This document shows positions 45,851 to 60,194 of a stretch of 64,000 bases of DNA, in pieces. A program made the translations under genes and the position numbers. A model generated the notes under the pieces. The model ran no database searches and was not told the DNA's origin. It saw nothing but the letters and a program-made list of their open reading frames with translations. The stretch comes from Lepturacanthus savala (Eukaryota; Chordata; Actinopteri; Scombriformes; Trichiuridae): contig CM060478.1 of assembly GCA_030544235.1 (NCBI GenBank), forward strand, positions 21,929,727-21,993,726, in the 5' to 3' direction. The stretch's first letter is position 1. Each line of letters begins with the position of its first letter.

Positions 45851-48687
45851 TTGGTGGAGCTAGTAACAACTCATAGAGGTGACATGTAACTCAGTGATAC
45901 ACTGCTGTTAGTAAGGTGTCAAAAGACCAAAAGGTCAAAGCCTCTAGTTTCTGCTTCAAGAATGTGTTGTATTTTTAACAATTATAATGTATTATCCATC
46001 ATGCAAAAACTTCCTCTTAAAATAAAATTAAACTGTGAAGTAAATGTAGTGGAGTAGAAACTGGAATACTTCCCAGTTCAAGTATAAAGAAGCACTGAAT
46101 TGAAATGCTCAGAGTACCGTTAAAATTGTAATTACATACAGTACTTGAATTAATAAGATAATAATAATATTAAGTTCAGCAGAGGCCAAATAGGAAAATG
46201 CATCTTGTTGATAAAATGATCAAATCTCATGGTTGATTAAGTAGCAGTTCATGAGCTTTCATGTCATATCACAGACTCTTAATTGGAAGCTGAATTTTAC
46301 TGAGTTTTCATGAAAGAAGCAACAGCTAAAACTAAACAGTTTTCATCCACGACTAACAGTTGAACAACAGCTCAGAGGTGAGACATTTTTCAAAAGCCAT
46401 GAATGAAGTATATCATCTATACAGTGAAAGTACTAAAAAGTGGGTTACTTAAGTTACCATAATATCACCATTAAGATCATCAATTATCATTAATATAAAA
46501 ACTCGAAACTGGTTAAATGTTTGCAAATGAAATAACAGTCAATGCCTCTTATATGAACTGATGACCCACTGAAACAAGAAATCCATCATATCCATCCCAT
46601 AAAGGTCAATTCCTAAATCCACACATCTGCAACCGAACAAACTGTGCACTCATACTGTGGATGTGTAGCATGCATGCATGTCTCAGTCCGACTTAGTGGC
46701 TTCTCCATCTAAGCTGCTGTCAATCTGTATGTACATTATGCATTCCTGTCTGTTTGTGTGTCTTTCCAGACTGTGCTTTGTCTACATCTCCCATGGGGCC
46801 GTTTGCTGTGAGGTGATTGTCTCCTGCAGGGGGTCAAGCATGGTAAAGGTCATGCAGGTGGGGAGTTGTCAGATGGCTGTCCACCCCTCACTGGGCCGAA
46901 GGGCTCCCGTGCCGCCTGACAAAGCCTGCGGTGAAAGGGGGAGGGGGAGGGGGGTCTGAGGTTGACGTGTGCCATGCTGTCTCGGCCCCGCCCCCGGCTG
47001 CTGTGGCAGCAGTCCTGGGCAGGCTGCTGCCTCCTCGCGTCTCCTTTCTTCTTCCCTGGCATATCCTGTGACATGGTACTACCTCCAACATTGGATCCAC
47101 ATCTTACTTACAGAACTGACTGTTACTGATCGTAATCCAGCCTCTAATGACAAGGCTACGAGGGACTGCAACAGCATTTTGCTGTTTGATCGATCATTTA
47201 TATTATATTCATATTATCATGTCGTAGTGGTAGACAGACTTTTTTTGACTAAAAAAACTACACCTATAAAAATGTTTGAATTTTCACTATTAAATGCAAG
47301 ATAATCTAAAAAATACCCTGAAAAAGCACAGTACAAACATACATATAAACACACATATGCACACACACACATCTTACCACCAACTGATAGGTGGCAGAGA
47401 ACACTCTCTGCCTTTTGGGCATGTCCAGCCTGGCATGATTAGAGCTGTCTACTGTACAGCAGCAGTGTGTGTGTGTGTGTGTGTGTGTGTTAACATAGAC
47501 TGTTCTGTCACCTGTCAATTCAAAACAATCTAACATTATGTGACCAAACATATACCACATTTAAAATTATATAGACAATAATAGCATTGCATAAATATGC
47601 TGTGAGTTTCCACATATAGCTGCCAAGATCTGAGTGTAGCAAAGAGCCAGTGAGCATCAGTGAGTGTGTTGATAGCAGGTGTATTGCAGCAAACTCTCAA
47701 CTGAAACTTGACCTAGCAACAACAATCTCCTGCTCTTCCTTTCAGCTTCCCTCCATCTGCCCTTTTTCATGAATGAACCCAGGAATGTAAGCTCAGCTTC
47801 CAGCTGGATGAAAGCATCAATGTACTCTGTCAATAATTCATCTCCAGGATCCATTATTTACCTATTGCTGTATTTTCACCTTTCACAAGAAGGTTCTGCT
47901 ACATCCTCCTCCTTCTCCCTGTCCTCCTTCCTTTAATTGAGAACTTTTCCCCAGGTCACTCCACCCCTATAAACAAAAAAATCCATGACCTGCCACGACG
48001 AATAGATTATGTCTATCTGTGTGTGTGAGTGTGTGTGTGTGTGTGTGTGTGTAGGTGTGTGTGTCTGCTGGGTGCAGTGCGGCGTGTGATGTGCTAAAAC
48101 ACAGGTAGATGAAGTGGTGGCCACTCAGTGACCTAAAGAGGCTGTTGACAGCAGTGAACCAGCAGAAATAAAGAAAGAAACATCACAGCACTCTAGAAGT
48201 CAACTTTATATCAGTCTCTTCACCCGGAACCAAACAGCTGCTCCAATATATCACAGCAGCCCACACCAGTCATTTCATGTGCTGTCATTTTTTTCTGCAG
48301 CAGCACTTGCATGTACTGGTTATTTTGTGCTCCAGATTTCAGACTTCTAAATACACTTTATCCATAGTTTACATTAACCATTTAAAAAATCCATATTATT
48401 GCTGCAGATTAGATTGAATATTGGTATATTGGTAGATATATTTTTGGGCGCTATTTTTTTTTTTTTTTTTGTAGGATTAAAGCTTTCATCTAAGATTTTA
48501 AATGTGGTTTCTGTCCAATTCTGATTTGTTTTCTGCCATCTGTTTTATTGTTGTTGGTCTGTTACTACTAAGGTTATTGATGCTGTTGATACTCTGGAAA
48601 GCAATAAAATAAAATAATAAAAATGGAATAAAGAATAGATATAGTAATACTACATAATTTAATGGGTTATTTTCCTGGTTAAATAAA

Positions 48688-48691
<4 letters not shown>

Positions 48692-48745
<54 letters not shown>

Positions 48746-48753
48746 CATATATA
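48692..48753. repeat. TA microsatellite
   Basis: About 30 TA units with an ACATACAT interruption near the end. Confidence 0.9.
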
Positions 48754-49090
48754 TTTCTTACAATTATGCTTATTTAATACCACTAATAATAATAATAGTA
48801 TTATTCTCTCTTCTCCCTCTCCTTCTCCATCACAGCGGTCCCACCGGAGCAAACCTGAGACTGGCTGTGTATCGGTGTATCGCCCTCCGCCTCCGCACCT
48901 CTAACCTCTGGCCCCGCCTCCCTCCATCCCCACGAGAGGGAGCAACAGATCAAGAAAAGGGGAGGGATGGAGGAAGGAGTGAAGGAGCGAAAGAGAGAAG
49001 TGCGTCTGTGTCTCAAAGGATTGGTCTCTGTCTGTCTGAATCAGGAAGTGAGAATGTGATGGTGGGAGAGACAGAGCAGAGATGTCCCTT

Positions 49091-49092
<2 letters not shown>

Positions 49093-49160
<68 letters not shown>
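49093..49160. repeat. TG microsatellite
   Basis: TG units with one GTATG interruption. Confidence 0.9.
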
Positions 49161-49163
<3 letters not shown>

Positions 49164-52100
49164 GGCCTTGTTGAGCTGAGGTGTCATATATGTGAAGATC
49201 ACAGCTTCGCGCTAGTGGCAACCGTGAATGACACTCTAAAATCAGTGAAATGCCAAAGAGGACTGTCCTGTGATATGTTTTGTGTGTGTATGAGTGTGTG
49301 TGTGTGTGTGTATTTTATGTGTATGTGTATATGTGTTTGTCTTTTGGGACATTTTATGGAGATTAGAACCACTTTCAGAGTCTAAAAGTAAAAATATTAT
49401 CAAGTATGTCCCCTTGAAAAACAGATTGTGACACTGCCTCATCTGGAACCCTACACACACACACACACACACTATCAGGATTATGCATCACACAGCATCT
49501 GCAGCATAGTCGCGCACAAACACACCTAATGACATTACACACACTCTCTGTTTCTCTCTGTAGATGGAAAATAAGGTGGACACATTCCTGCATGGAGCCT
49601 GAGTACATGAATGTAGGCCAGCTCACTGTCGCCTTCACTTCCCTCTCAGTGCAGTCAAAGCAACACACTAGCTGATGTCTCGTCTTGTTTATCAACCTCT
49701 ATCTAACTCTTGTTACCGTTATCTATCTTCTCTCCTTCATGGGGTGTGAGTCACAGAGAATCGTGCGGCAGATCAAGAAAAAAAAAACAACCACTCATGT
49801 GTTCAGGAGACACACACGCATGCACACACACTCACAGATGATGGCGTTGATATAGTTATAGTCACATCATTATATCCGTATTAGCAGGGAAAACCCTTCA
49901 CGCTCCAACACCTAGATGCCTTCACCGCATGTTGTCTCCAGTGTCGATGTGCATTCTAACTCATGTGCTGCGTGCCTGCCCTGTTCTATCCTGACATATC
50001 ATGCCCGGCACATATTCGACATGGCATAATATGTGTATCAAAATGTGGTCTCAGTCTGCTATGCAGGAGATGTTATTTAATTGGGGGACAAAGGAAGAAG
50101 CAAGTCAAGGCATTCAGGGGGAAAGCCTGTAGTCTACATTATGTAAGCGTGTGGACTTCAAGTTCAAATTTCAGCTCAACTTTTTCTAGTATTCAAACAA
50201 CAAAATAGTGATTCAAGCAAAATTCCATTCTATAATGTGCTGTTTCTGTTTGAACTTTTGCTGCCTGATATGTTTCACCTCAAAAGCTATATATGAGCTT
50301 CAGATATGAAGATATTTTGAGTAATCAAAAGAAGAAAAATTAGAGCAACTTTGGGTGGACAGTTGGAGACAATGTGAAAATAGTTGACACAATCTCAAAC
50401 TTCATAAAATGCAAGGAACATGATTAGTCATCTGCATAGACATCTGTCATCTGACATCCTGGTGTAAAACCGATTTTCTTTAGGAAATCCAATGCAAAAA
50501 TATATCATCAATTGTGTGTTTGTATTTTACACCTTATTATTCTTATATATTTTATAACCAGTACATCAATTTGTCCTACTAATACATCATTGCTGACAGA
50601 TTTGCTTTTCATTTTGCTAAGTTTTTTACCTGGAAGACAATAAATATGATACAGTTTTGCACACAACCTGAATAGAGACAATATTCAGGCAATGGTCTCA
50701 GAATTGATTATTTATTTTCCCTAAATATCTATTGATAATAAGCGTTTGTGTTTGATTCTGTGCTCTTACAGTGTTGCCTTTTTCATCCTCTGTGTCATAT
50801 TCACTCTAAAAAAGAGGCAAAAGTATTATACAATATATAGACATGAACAAATTTGAGAAGTGCCTAAAAAACAAATTGACCCTTTACATTTATATATATT
50901 TTTTAATAATGTAAAAAAGCTTATCGCCATCCTGCATGTTGCATAACTGTGTCTTATAATAAGTTCACATCTGTAACCACATTTACTAAATGTATTGTAT
51001 GAATATGTTAATCAGATCATACAATTACTACAGGTAGAATATCACAAAACTATTTAATATAGAAGCATAATTATAAAAAATGAAAAATAAATAGAAAGCT
51101 ACTGCATACATACACATACACACATGCTCTGTATTAGCCCTTCTTGTTCACCTAAGGCAAGGTAAAGCACTGCTATGTAAGAACTCTATCAAATATCAGG
51201 TAGGGACAGGGGAGCACTTGACATTTTGGGCATGCACATAATCACACATTCTTACCAGGTTAGTGTTAGCTGGAAAAGGTTGTGTGTTAGCGTGTTTGAC
51301 GGCTCGGACCCTGGCCGCGATGTTGACATTAGTGGATCAGGACACTTCACCTCTGCTTTGAGAAAAGGCCTAAGGTGAGCCTGCCCCTGAAGCACAGCAC
51401 AAGCCTGTCTGCATGCGTGTAATTGTGTGTGTGTATTCTACTACATGTTTGTATTTTATTGCAACAAAAGCACCACACACACACACACACACATACAATC
51501 AACTACTTCCTAATTGCATGCTAACACACAAAGGTGAATTTGTTAAGAGTGTATTTGCTTTAATGACACACAGATGGTGTCTCAGATGAAAAAAAAAAGG
51601 AAAAATGTGTCATGTGCTGAAAGGAGCTTTTGAGTTTCTGGTGTGAAAGCTGCTGGCAGGTGAGAATCCTTGTCTCGGGTGCAGCTTTATTTCATTACAG
51701 AAATCTTCCCTCTTTCACAATTTTCAAACGAAGACAAAAGACACATCTTTGAAAGCTTTAAGCCTCTTTCAACCGTTTCCATCACAGCTCGATAGTGGTG
51801 AAGGAGCCGCGCTTGTGTTCCTTTCCCTCCTCAAAGTGGTGATTTTGACCTTGTGGTGCGAGCCTGTTGTTGACTTCACTTTCTCATGGCTTTTTCGGAA
51901 ACCCAATCCAATCAAGTTTTATATTCCGCAAATTGTCACCGTGCCAACCCCGGAGGATTGAACGGATGGGAGAGGACAGCGAGACACAAACAAACACGCG
52001 TATAGATGAATAACCCAGCGCTGATGTCAACAACACGCCTGTCATCATCAGAGGAGACACAGGCCCACTCAACCATGACATGCAATTGGCACACAGGAAA

Positions 52101-53074
52101 AAGATCAACAAAATGATACAGAGCAAACTAATGGGGGAAAGGATTCATACATCTGAAATCTGCCTCAGCCCTTAGCAGGCAAACATTGCACGTTGTTTTT
52201 CTCATTTTTTTTTTTCCCTGTCTCGATGTCTCCTTAACCCTCGAGTGTGTGATTGTGTCAGCACATATGTATAAAGTCCGGACCTCTCCTTTGATTCATG
52301 TGGTGTGGAATGTCAGGCACGTCTCGTCACATTAGGGAGCGATGAGGACGGCGTCTGCCATCGCGCTCCGATGAAGGCGCCTCAACAAAGGATCCCGCGC
52401 TCCCACCACCCCTCAGCTCCCCTAATACCCCCCAGGAGAAAGGCTTGGGGGGAGTGGGATTGCTTGCAAATGGCTGGCCTGAGGCAATGCGGGAGAACCG
52501 CTTTTCAAGAACTGACGAGAGGCAGAAGCTGTTTTATTTTTGAGTTAATGCATTTTTATTGCCTGTTTGTTGTTTATCGGTGAATACATGTAAGTTGTGT
52601 CCAGCCTCACCAAAATCAAGGCTTCTTCTCTTGAAAAATATTTTTCCATAATGTACTTTTTTTCATCTATTTTGTGTCTTAACTATTTGTATCATTGTCA
52701 CTCTTTCCAGCATCCCTTATCCCTTTCTTACTCTCTCTCTCCTTTAGCTTCCCTTACATCTCCACCTGACCTCTGACATCCACGCATCCGTCCACCAGCC
52801 CTTTGGTGTCTTGTCCGTCCCTGTATCTGTCTCTTGTCTGGCCTCGAGACACACCATCGTAACCTCCGTCTAATCCTCTCCATCCTTGGGCCTGGTGGGC
52901 TGTGGTTGGATGTTGCAGGTCTGTCACAGGATGGCAACGCTGTCATTCACTGTGTGTGTGTGTGTTTGTGGGTGGGTGTGGGGGGTGAGTAGGGTGTGAA
53001 GGCAGCTGTCACGCTGTCTCAGGATCATATGCTGGCTGTCAGACATGTTGTAAAGTAACTGACATCCAAACCCC

Positions 53075-53077
<3 letters not shown>

Positions 53078-53133
<56 letters not shown>
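53078..53133. repeat. CA microsatellite
   Basis: About 28 CA units. Confidence 0.9.
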
Positions 53134-53134
<1 letters not shown>

Positions 53135-54415
53135 ATGGACTCATGCAAGATTTGACATCGATTTTGGGTTTGAGTTGCAGTTCTGATTGGACTGTACATG
53201 TTCTAAATCAAACTCTGACCAATTATTACTTTATTAGGCACTCATATCTATAGATTAAAGGTTCTGTTGAAAACCACACACTTCAGAAATTGTGATGGTT
53301 CAATCCCATTCTGTTTATTAGGGAAGAGCAGCAGAACTGGTTTTAACCAAAAATCGCTGAAACCCCACGTGCAGTTCCAGAAACATGGACCTGCCCCGTA
53401 ATTGCTGTTGACAGGGGTCAAATGGAGAGAGGTGGTCCCTTAAGGATCAGCAAAGTGTTGCATTATTATTATTGTTATTTATTATTCATGAATCTGTATG
53501 TCCCATAACGTAGAGTTAACTCATGTCCATTCATGAACCTTACGTTGCTGTGTGTTCAACTGTGATGGCTCAAACCTCTGCAGTCATCTTTCAGCGTTTC
53601 CCCAGCCTGTTGTATTATTTTTGTGGTGTGTGTGTGTGTGTATGTTTTTTTTTACGGCATGTATAGAAATTTACATGTGCATCTCTGTGTGTGTATGTGT
53701 GCACACATGCATATGTGCTCATGTCTGCATGTAAGCGTATATCTTATGGGATTCCTCAGGAGAAGGTAAACGTCTCCAAACCCGTCCAGGTAAATAACAC
53801 ACTTACACACCACTGGGCACACCATCGATCTTACACACACACACACACACATACACACACACACACACACACCACATCAGCCCCTGTACACCATTGATCC
53901 CACACTCTTCACCATGAAATGCCTGCACAGCTACCTGCGTGTGTGTGTGTATGTGTGTGTTTCTGAGGCCCAGTGAGACAGGGGAGGTGGGCAGGTCTCC
54001 ATCGGCCACAGCGCAGCTGTCGTTTCAGGTTAGTGCAGGCGAGAGGTGGCTGAGGAGGAGGTGGAGAGTGATGAATAAGTGAAGAGGCTGCAGACTGGAC
54101 TCATGTTAAATGTAGAAAGGCTAACAAACCAGACTGCTGCTGAGCTCCCTCTCTCGCTCTCCCTCTTTCTCTCTCTCTCTCTCAGGCGAGGGGGAGAGAG
54201 AAAATGTATGAGTATGACTCTACATGCGCTCATGAGCACTACAGAGGACCTGCTGCCTATCCCGCTGAGCTTCCAATTAACACACACCACTAGAGCAGGA
54301 CACACACACACAGAGGACCCTGGAGAGAGGCCTCAAACCTGCCTGTCAGCTGATGTTAGATCACACTGCACTGGGCTGACACCACAACACACACAGAAAC
54401 ACACACTCCCACACA

Positions 54416-54419
<4 letters not shown>

Positions 54420-54492
<73 letters not shown>
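54420..54492. repeat. CA microsatellite
   Basis: About 36 AC units preceded by imperfect CA-rich DNA from 54360. Confidence 0.9.
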
Positions 54493-54496
<4 letters not shown>

Positions 54497-55396
54497 TGCA
54501 AAGTTATCCTGGGATTAAGATGATAATAAGAATAATAAGATTTATATACATATTCAGTTAAATTAAGTTGGAAGCAAAGTGAACTGTTTATAAGCTACAT
54601 AGATAGAAATATGTAAAATCAGGAAGCTATCATAAGTAAGGTTTCTAAAATTTTGTAAAATTTCAGATGCATCTAGAAACATGCAAAGGGTCAAGTAAAA
54701 CATACAAACAAGCACACACACTAAATTCTATGCATAATTAGCTCTCGAACCAAAGTTCTCTCTCTCTCTCTCTCTCACATACACACACACACACACACAC
54801 AATAAGTATGCTAGACTGGTTAAACCTGAATCTTTAAAGGTGCCACATCATATCATTGTATTTTTTGGATTATAACAAAGGTCTAGTCGTTAATAATGTT
54901 CAGATGACAGAGAAATGCACACAGTCCTTATTCTAAAATTGTGCCTTAAAACAAGCCATCTGGCCTTCCATGAAGTTGTGATGTCACAATGATACAATCC
55001 TCCCCTCCTATTCACAGCCATTCATATCAGCCAATCAGAGGAGAGGCTCATTAATATTAATGATACATACATTAAACAATCTGTTTTTTTCTGGAGCTCC
55101 AAAAGAGGAGATGTAAAACTATAATGAGATGATTTTTGGTACTTAAAATTGCAAATTAATCTTTTAAGGCAATGTTCTTTTACCACCTGCTAGCCATTGT
55201 AGACTTTGAACAATTGTGTCTTTTCTACATTCTTTTTGGCATATGGCAATGGTGATGATGAAACAGTGTGATATAGTGAGGTGTTTATCAGAGACTGTAG
55301 TAGATACTTAATAATGTTTGCAAGTTATCTCAATGGTGTAGAAAAGATAAGATCTGAAAAACAATGGCATATAATGATCTGATTTTTTATGTATCT

Positions 55397-55397
<1 letters not shown>

Positions 55398-55434
<37 letters not shown>
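55398..55434. repeat. CA microsatellite
   Basis: About 18 CA units. Confidence 0.9.
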
Positions 55435-55437
<3 letters not shown>

Positions 55438-57352
55438 CCTGAACCCTCCATCACTAAAGCATCCTTCCATAAAGCCAAACAAACCTGTGGAGTGTTCCCT
55501 TTAGGGAGTTGATGAGACACCACAAGCTCATGGGAGAGCAGTTATGCGGACAGGGAAAGAGCTGGGACAGATGAGGAGGAAAACGAGGATGAGATCGACG
55601 CAGAAACAGAGGCAGCAGCCTCCTCTCTGACTTCTTGGGGAGGAGAACGTCCTTGCTTTGTTAAATGATTTCTTCCACCTGAGCTCTTCTCCCAATATCA
55701 GTCAAAGAGCGATCACTGAGAGGAAATGAAGATTGCATGCATGAATACCCGAAGTTGCCTCGGTCACCTTGGCATACAAGTCACACGGTAAATCAATGAC
55801 TTTATTTCCATTCCAATAGCCATTCGGGTTGTACTTGTCACCAGGTGCTGTGCTCTGGCCAAGTTGCAGTCAGACCCCCACAGAGTAATGTTCATGTTCC
55901 CATTATTCTTGATATGTAATGGCAAAATGAACCAGTTGGAAGCATCTTCAGTGCAAAGGGAGTGATAACTCATGATTTAAACTAAGCATATAGAGCACAA
56001 TATTCATATTACAGAGGGTTTCAGTGCCATGTCTGAATGCTGTTGCAAACATCTTTTACTCTATAGCCTATAGGAGTTGTATTTTTTATTACATATCCAT
56101 CTCCCTATTAGGAAACTTTAAGTACACGACATGTGTCCAAATAACTTGTCTTAGTGTCCTTTACTCGCTCTGTCTCTCGTGTATGTTTAGCAGCAGTACC
56201 ACTATCTCCCACTAGATGGGGGTGTGATACTTCTGATGCTCTACAGCCATTTGTCTATGACCTAAACACAGTCGTGCCACTCAAGAAAGGCTCTAATTTA
56301 CCAACTCAGGCCAACCTTTCTATAGCAGGGCTTTTTAACAGTACTGTAATTACACTTAAACCTTGCTGCACCTCATGGTATTCTGTATCCTCGCAGGTCT
56401 TCAGGCTACTGCGGCCTGATGCTTAGAGAAACAGACTTGTGACTAGAAAGGAGGCGGCTCAATCCTGCGCTGGCAGGATAAATGTGGGTGGTGGGGGGAG
56501 TGAATATGTATCTCCATCTCACCTTGTTAACCACTGCAGGGAAAAGCATTAACCCCCAAATTTTCAGCGGCCAATGACTCTGGTTGGCAGCATCCAACAG
56601 TTCAACATATTGCCAGGGTTCATATTGCTTGTGTTTAACGTTCAAGTGTAGAGCAGAAGTGAAATCAACCTGAACACTGCAGCAATAACCAGATTCAGTT
56701 TTAGAGTAGGCAGGCTCCAGATTGGAGACTGAGAAGTTGTGAGGTTAGGTCCCAGATAAATATCTTCAACATTGGTTCTTTAAATGAGCTGTGAAGTAGG
56801 TTATAAGATAAGACTTCAAATATGATGTGATGGGAAAACCATCCTGGACAACTTTAGCACAGAATTTAAATAAAACATAAAATACATGTGCCATCAAGTG
56901 TTTGGCATGTCTATGACATATGTCAACACATATAGTCACCTATTTTTATGCATATTTTTTCTGAGTGTGCGTGTGTGTGTATGTGTGTGTGTGTGCGAAC
57001 CTGTAGGCCTATATCGAGCAGCAAGCCCATGTGTGGTAGTATAATCCGCATCGGGCAGCTGCGCTCATTCGTATTCAGCCCCAAAGCACTTCTAGGCCGT
57101 CCCGTTGATTAGGGATCAGAGACAGAACGGGAGAGAGAGGGAGAATGATGGAGAGCGAGGAAGAGAGAGAGAGAGACTGAGAGACAAAGAGAGAGAGTGC
57201 TGGAGACAAAGCAAGAGAGAGGTCCTTTCCCATTTAGTAAACAGTTGGTTAATGACTATAATCCCATTAAGAAGGGAGAGCAGCTTACCCTCTCACATAA
57301 CATGCATTAATATGTATGTGTATGTGTGTATTTGCTTTGTACATTCCCTTTT

Positions 57353-57385
<33 letters not shown>

Positions 57386-58639
57386 GTCACAAATATGCAC
57401 TTACACTCCATACATTATGCCCAATCGATTTGCCCTCATAAACATTCAAGCGCAAACATATGAAAATGACATGTAAATCAAATGAGCCTTGTATATTTTT
57501 TGCAGGCACGGTTTTCCAACAATTATTGTTTTGACCCCAGCTCCTCAGTTGACAAAAGAAACCTGCTCCCTCTGAGGAGCAGGAAATCAGCTTTTCAAGA
57601 GCTCTTGTGTTTGAAGAGTGGAGGGCAAGGCAAGGCGTGATTGCTGCACTCTGCAGAGCGGATCAGACATGGGGTAATTTCATATGAGCACAGAAAATGC
57701 AGCAAAGGCCAAAGCTGGCTGTGTGCTGTGCCTTCTTCACATAAACTGAAAAAAAGGAGTTTGTAAATTTTTGTTTGGCAGATCATATCTCTGTTGTCAC
57801 TGTATTATCATTAGTGAATTGGGTTGAGGTCTGGGCTGTGGACAGGATGTTTCACTCCCCCCCAGATCCAGGGTTCCAGGAGCGGTTTCAGAGCGGTTTG
57901 TCACACATTTCTATTTTATATGTTTCCTAGTAAAGGTTACACCAGGGTTTGTATATCCAAACCTTCAAAGCCCCATAGGTCAATGAGGTTTCCCCCATTT
58001 GCAAATGATGTCGAAGTACAACGTGAAAATATACACTATAACATACAAAAATTTATAAAAATGAAAATATAAAATCAGATAGAATCTGAGTTAAAATACA
58101 TACATATAGAAGTGAGATGATTTGTGAGTAATGGCCTAAAATGTCTAGGGTGAATGAAAGAGTCAGTCATGAGTGAGAGATGGATCCATGTAGTTGGTGC
58201 GCAAGAAATAAGAGCAGTTTTTATGAATTCAGAGTGAACTTAAAGCAAGAGATGGTCAGCTGATTGGGTTTGCTAAGGTAATGGTGGTTTATGGTGTGTA
58301 ACATGAAATACAAATCTTATTTAATTATCTCTGTCATCTATGACAGTGATGATCACTAAAGAATGAAGATTATACTTAATCATACATCATTAGCACCTCC
58401 TGTAACTCTCACTATGGTGATGAGCTCAGCTCTCGGTCATGTCATATAACAGCTATATTCATCCTAAATGCTCTACACTCATTCAAACTAATCTGGACTT
58501 TTGAAGAAAAGGAAAATGTATATCACAAATGCTTTTCATTAGCACTAACTAAAAAGTCTTATGGAAAAAAAGTATTGGTTCATAAAGCCAGAGGAAGTTA
58601 GAGTGAGGTAATCGATGATGATGATGATGATGATAAATC

Positions 58640-58995
58640 GATTAGGATACGGGCGACACGGTGGCGCAGGGGTTAGCGCTGTTGCAGGTTCAAGACCTCC
58701 TTGGTCCTGGGTCTGGGACCTTTCTGTGTGGAGTTTGCATGTTCTCCCCGTGTCTGCGTGGGTTTTCACCGGGTACTCCGGCTTCCTCCCACAGTCCAAA
58801 AACATGCTCAGGTTAATTGGAGACTCTAAATTGCCCGTAGGTGTGAGTGTGTGAGTGAATGGTGTGTGTGCCCCACAATTGGCTAGCAACCATCTGGGGT
58901 GTATCCCTGCCTCTCACCATAATGCGCTGGGATTGGCTCCAGCAGACCCCTGCGACCCTAATGAGGAATAAGTGGGTATAGAAGATGAGATGATT
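58640..58995 (+). mobile_element. V-SINE (DANA/Mermaid-type), near full length
   Basis: Starts with a tRNA-like A box (GGTGGCGCAGGGGTTAGCGC) and a B box (GGTTCAAGACC). Then follows the conserved fish V-SINE core (GTGTGGAGTTTGCATGTTCT, CCTCCCACAGTCCAAAAACA), ending in GAATAAGTGGGTATAGAAGA. The core matches the zebrafish DANA family as I remember it. Confidence 0.85.
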
Positions 58996-59739
58996 AGGAT
59001 ACTTGGGATAAGCCAATGAAAAACAATAAAAAGTCAGTTCTCTTCAAGTTTAAATATATAATAAGAATATAAATATTCAAATGGGCACTGATTTAATGTT
59101 ATAGTGATTATTGTTATTATTATTATTTACAGCCAATTATGCGACTATAACCTGACAGGAGGCACACTACTTCATGTAAATAAAATAGGAATTCTATATT
59201 AACTAAGGGAACTTCACAAGTGGTTTGTGGTGTTTTTTTTTTTTAAATAACAGTAAGTGCTTCATTCATTTAACTTACTATTTGGGGGTGGATGGGGTAT
59301 TTAAGTTGTATTATGTGCTGTACATTACAAAGCCATCTCACCTCGTATACACATTTTGACTAATGAGACTCCAAAGGAAAACTTTGGTACTGGTACTTAT
59401 GTGAAGTTTACTACATGTTCTTAGTAAATGATCACATGCATTATTGATGGTATACTTTAAGTGTTATTATTTTTAAATGTGCACAGACATACCAGTACCA
59501 ACATAATGGAATAATACTAAGCTTATGTTTGACCTGCTCTTACTGCTCGGCTTGATTTAAGCCTACTTAGCTATTTTTTCTTTTTTTACTTTTATATTTT
59601 ATGTTCTTGTGAAAGAATACTGGAAAACTAACATTTATTGAAATTAAAATTTACAACAAATTACCAATTTTCTTACCTGTTAAGAAGGGTTATTGCTGTA
59701 GATCATAAAGCACTTTATTAGGAACACATGTGCTGTCTA

Positions 59740-59997
59740 TTGCAACCCAATACAATAGTTTGTTGACTCTGTAACAATGCTAATAATTCTACTTTTATAA
59801 AAAGCAATGTGTTGATGCGGTCAGATGTACATGTCTCACATGTGCATTTGAAATGTGATTCAGGTGATTCAATATTTCATCAAAATCAAAGATAAGAGTA
59901 AAAGATTAGAGAAAAAGTAGTTCTTCTCCCGTTAATCTTCTCACAACCTCTCAGATACATCTGATGGATACAGCTAACATCTGGTTGGAAACCACTG
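59740..59997 (-). mobile_element. hAT-like dispersed repeat, copy 2 (inverted)
   Basis: Minus-strand reading starts CAGTGGTTTCCAACCAGATG and contains TTTTTCTCTAATCTTTTACT and GATGAAATATTGAATCACCT, matching copy 1 at 45613. Confidence 0.5.
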
Positions 59998-60194
59998 AAC
60001 TAAACTAGTTGACTCTAGGCCTATATAAAGAAGTTGAAACTAGCTCTGCCTCCAGTACCTGCAGCAACAATGACATGCTGCTGATGCAATGATGCTTCAT
60101 ATTAATAAACTAATGATGGCATATATTATAATATATATGTCAGAGGAACAAATCACTACTTTAACTACATCAAACTCATAATACCTTTACTTAA

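Noticed and set aside
48780..49090. GC-rich stretch with an open plus-strand frame leading into a TG tract
   Set aside because: Composition suggests non-coding DNA; the frame (172 codons) is mostly repeat-encoded and has no recognisable domain.
58650..58690. tRNA gene suggested by A- and B-box-like sequence
   Set aside because: The boxes belong to the head of a V-SINE; no cloverleaf can be drawn and the V-SINE core follows.
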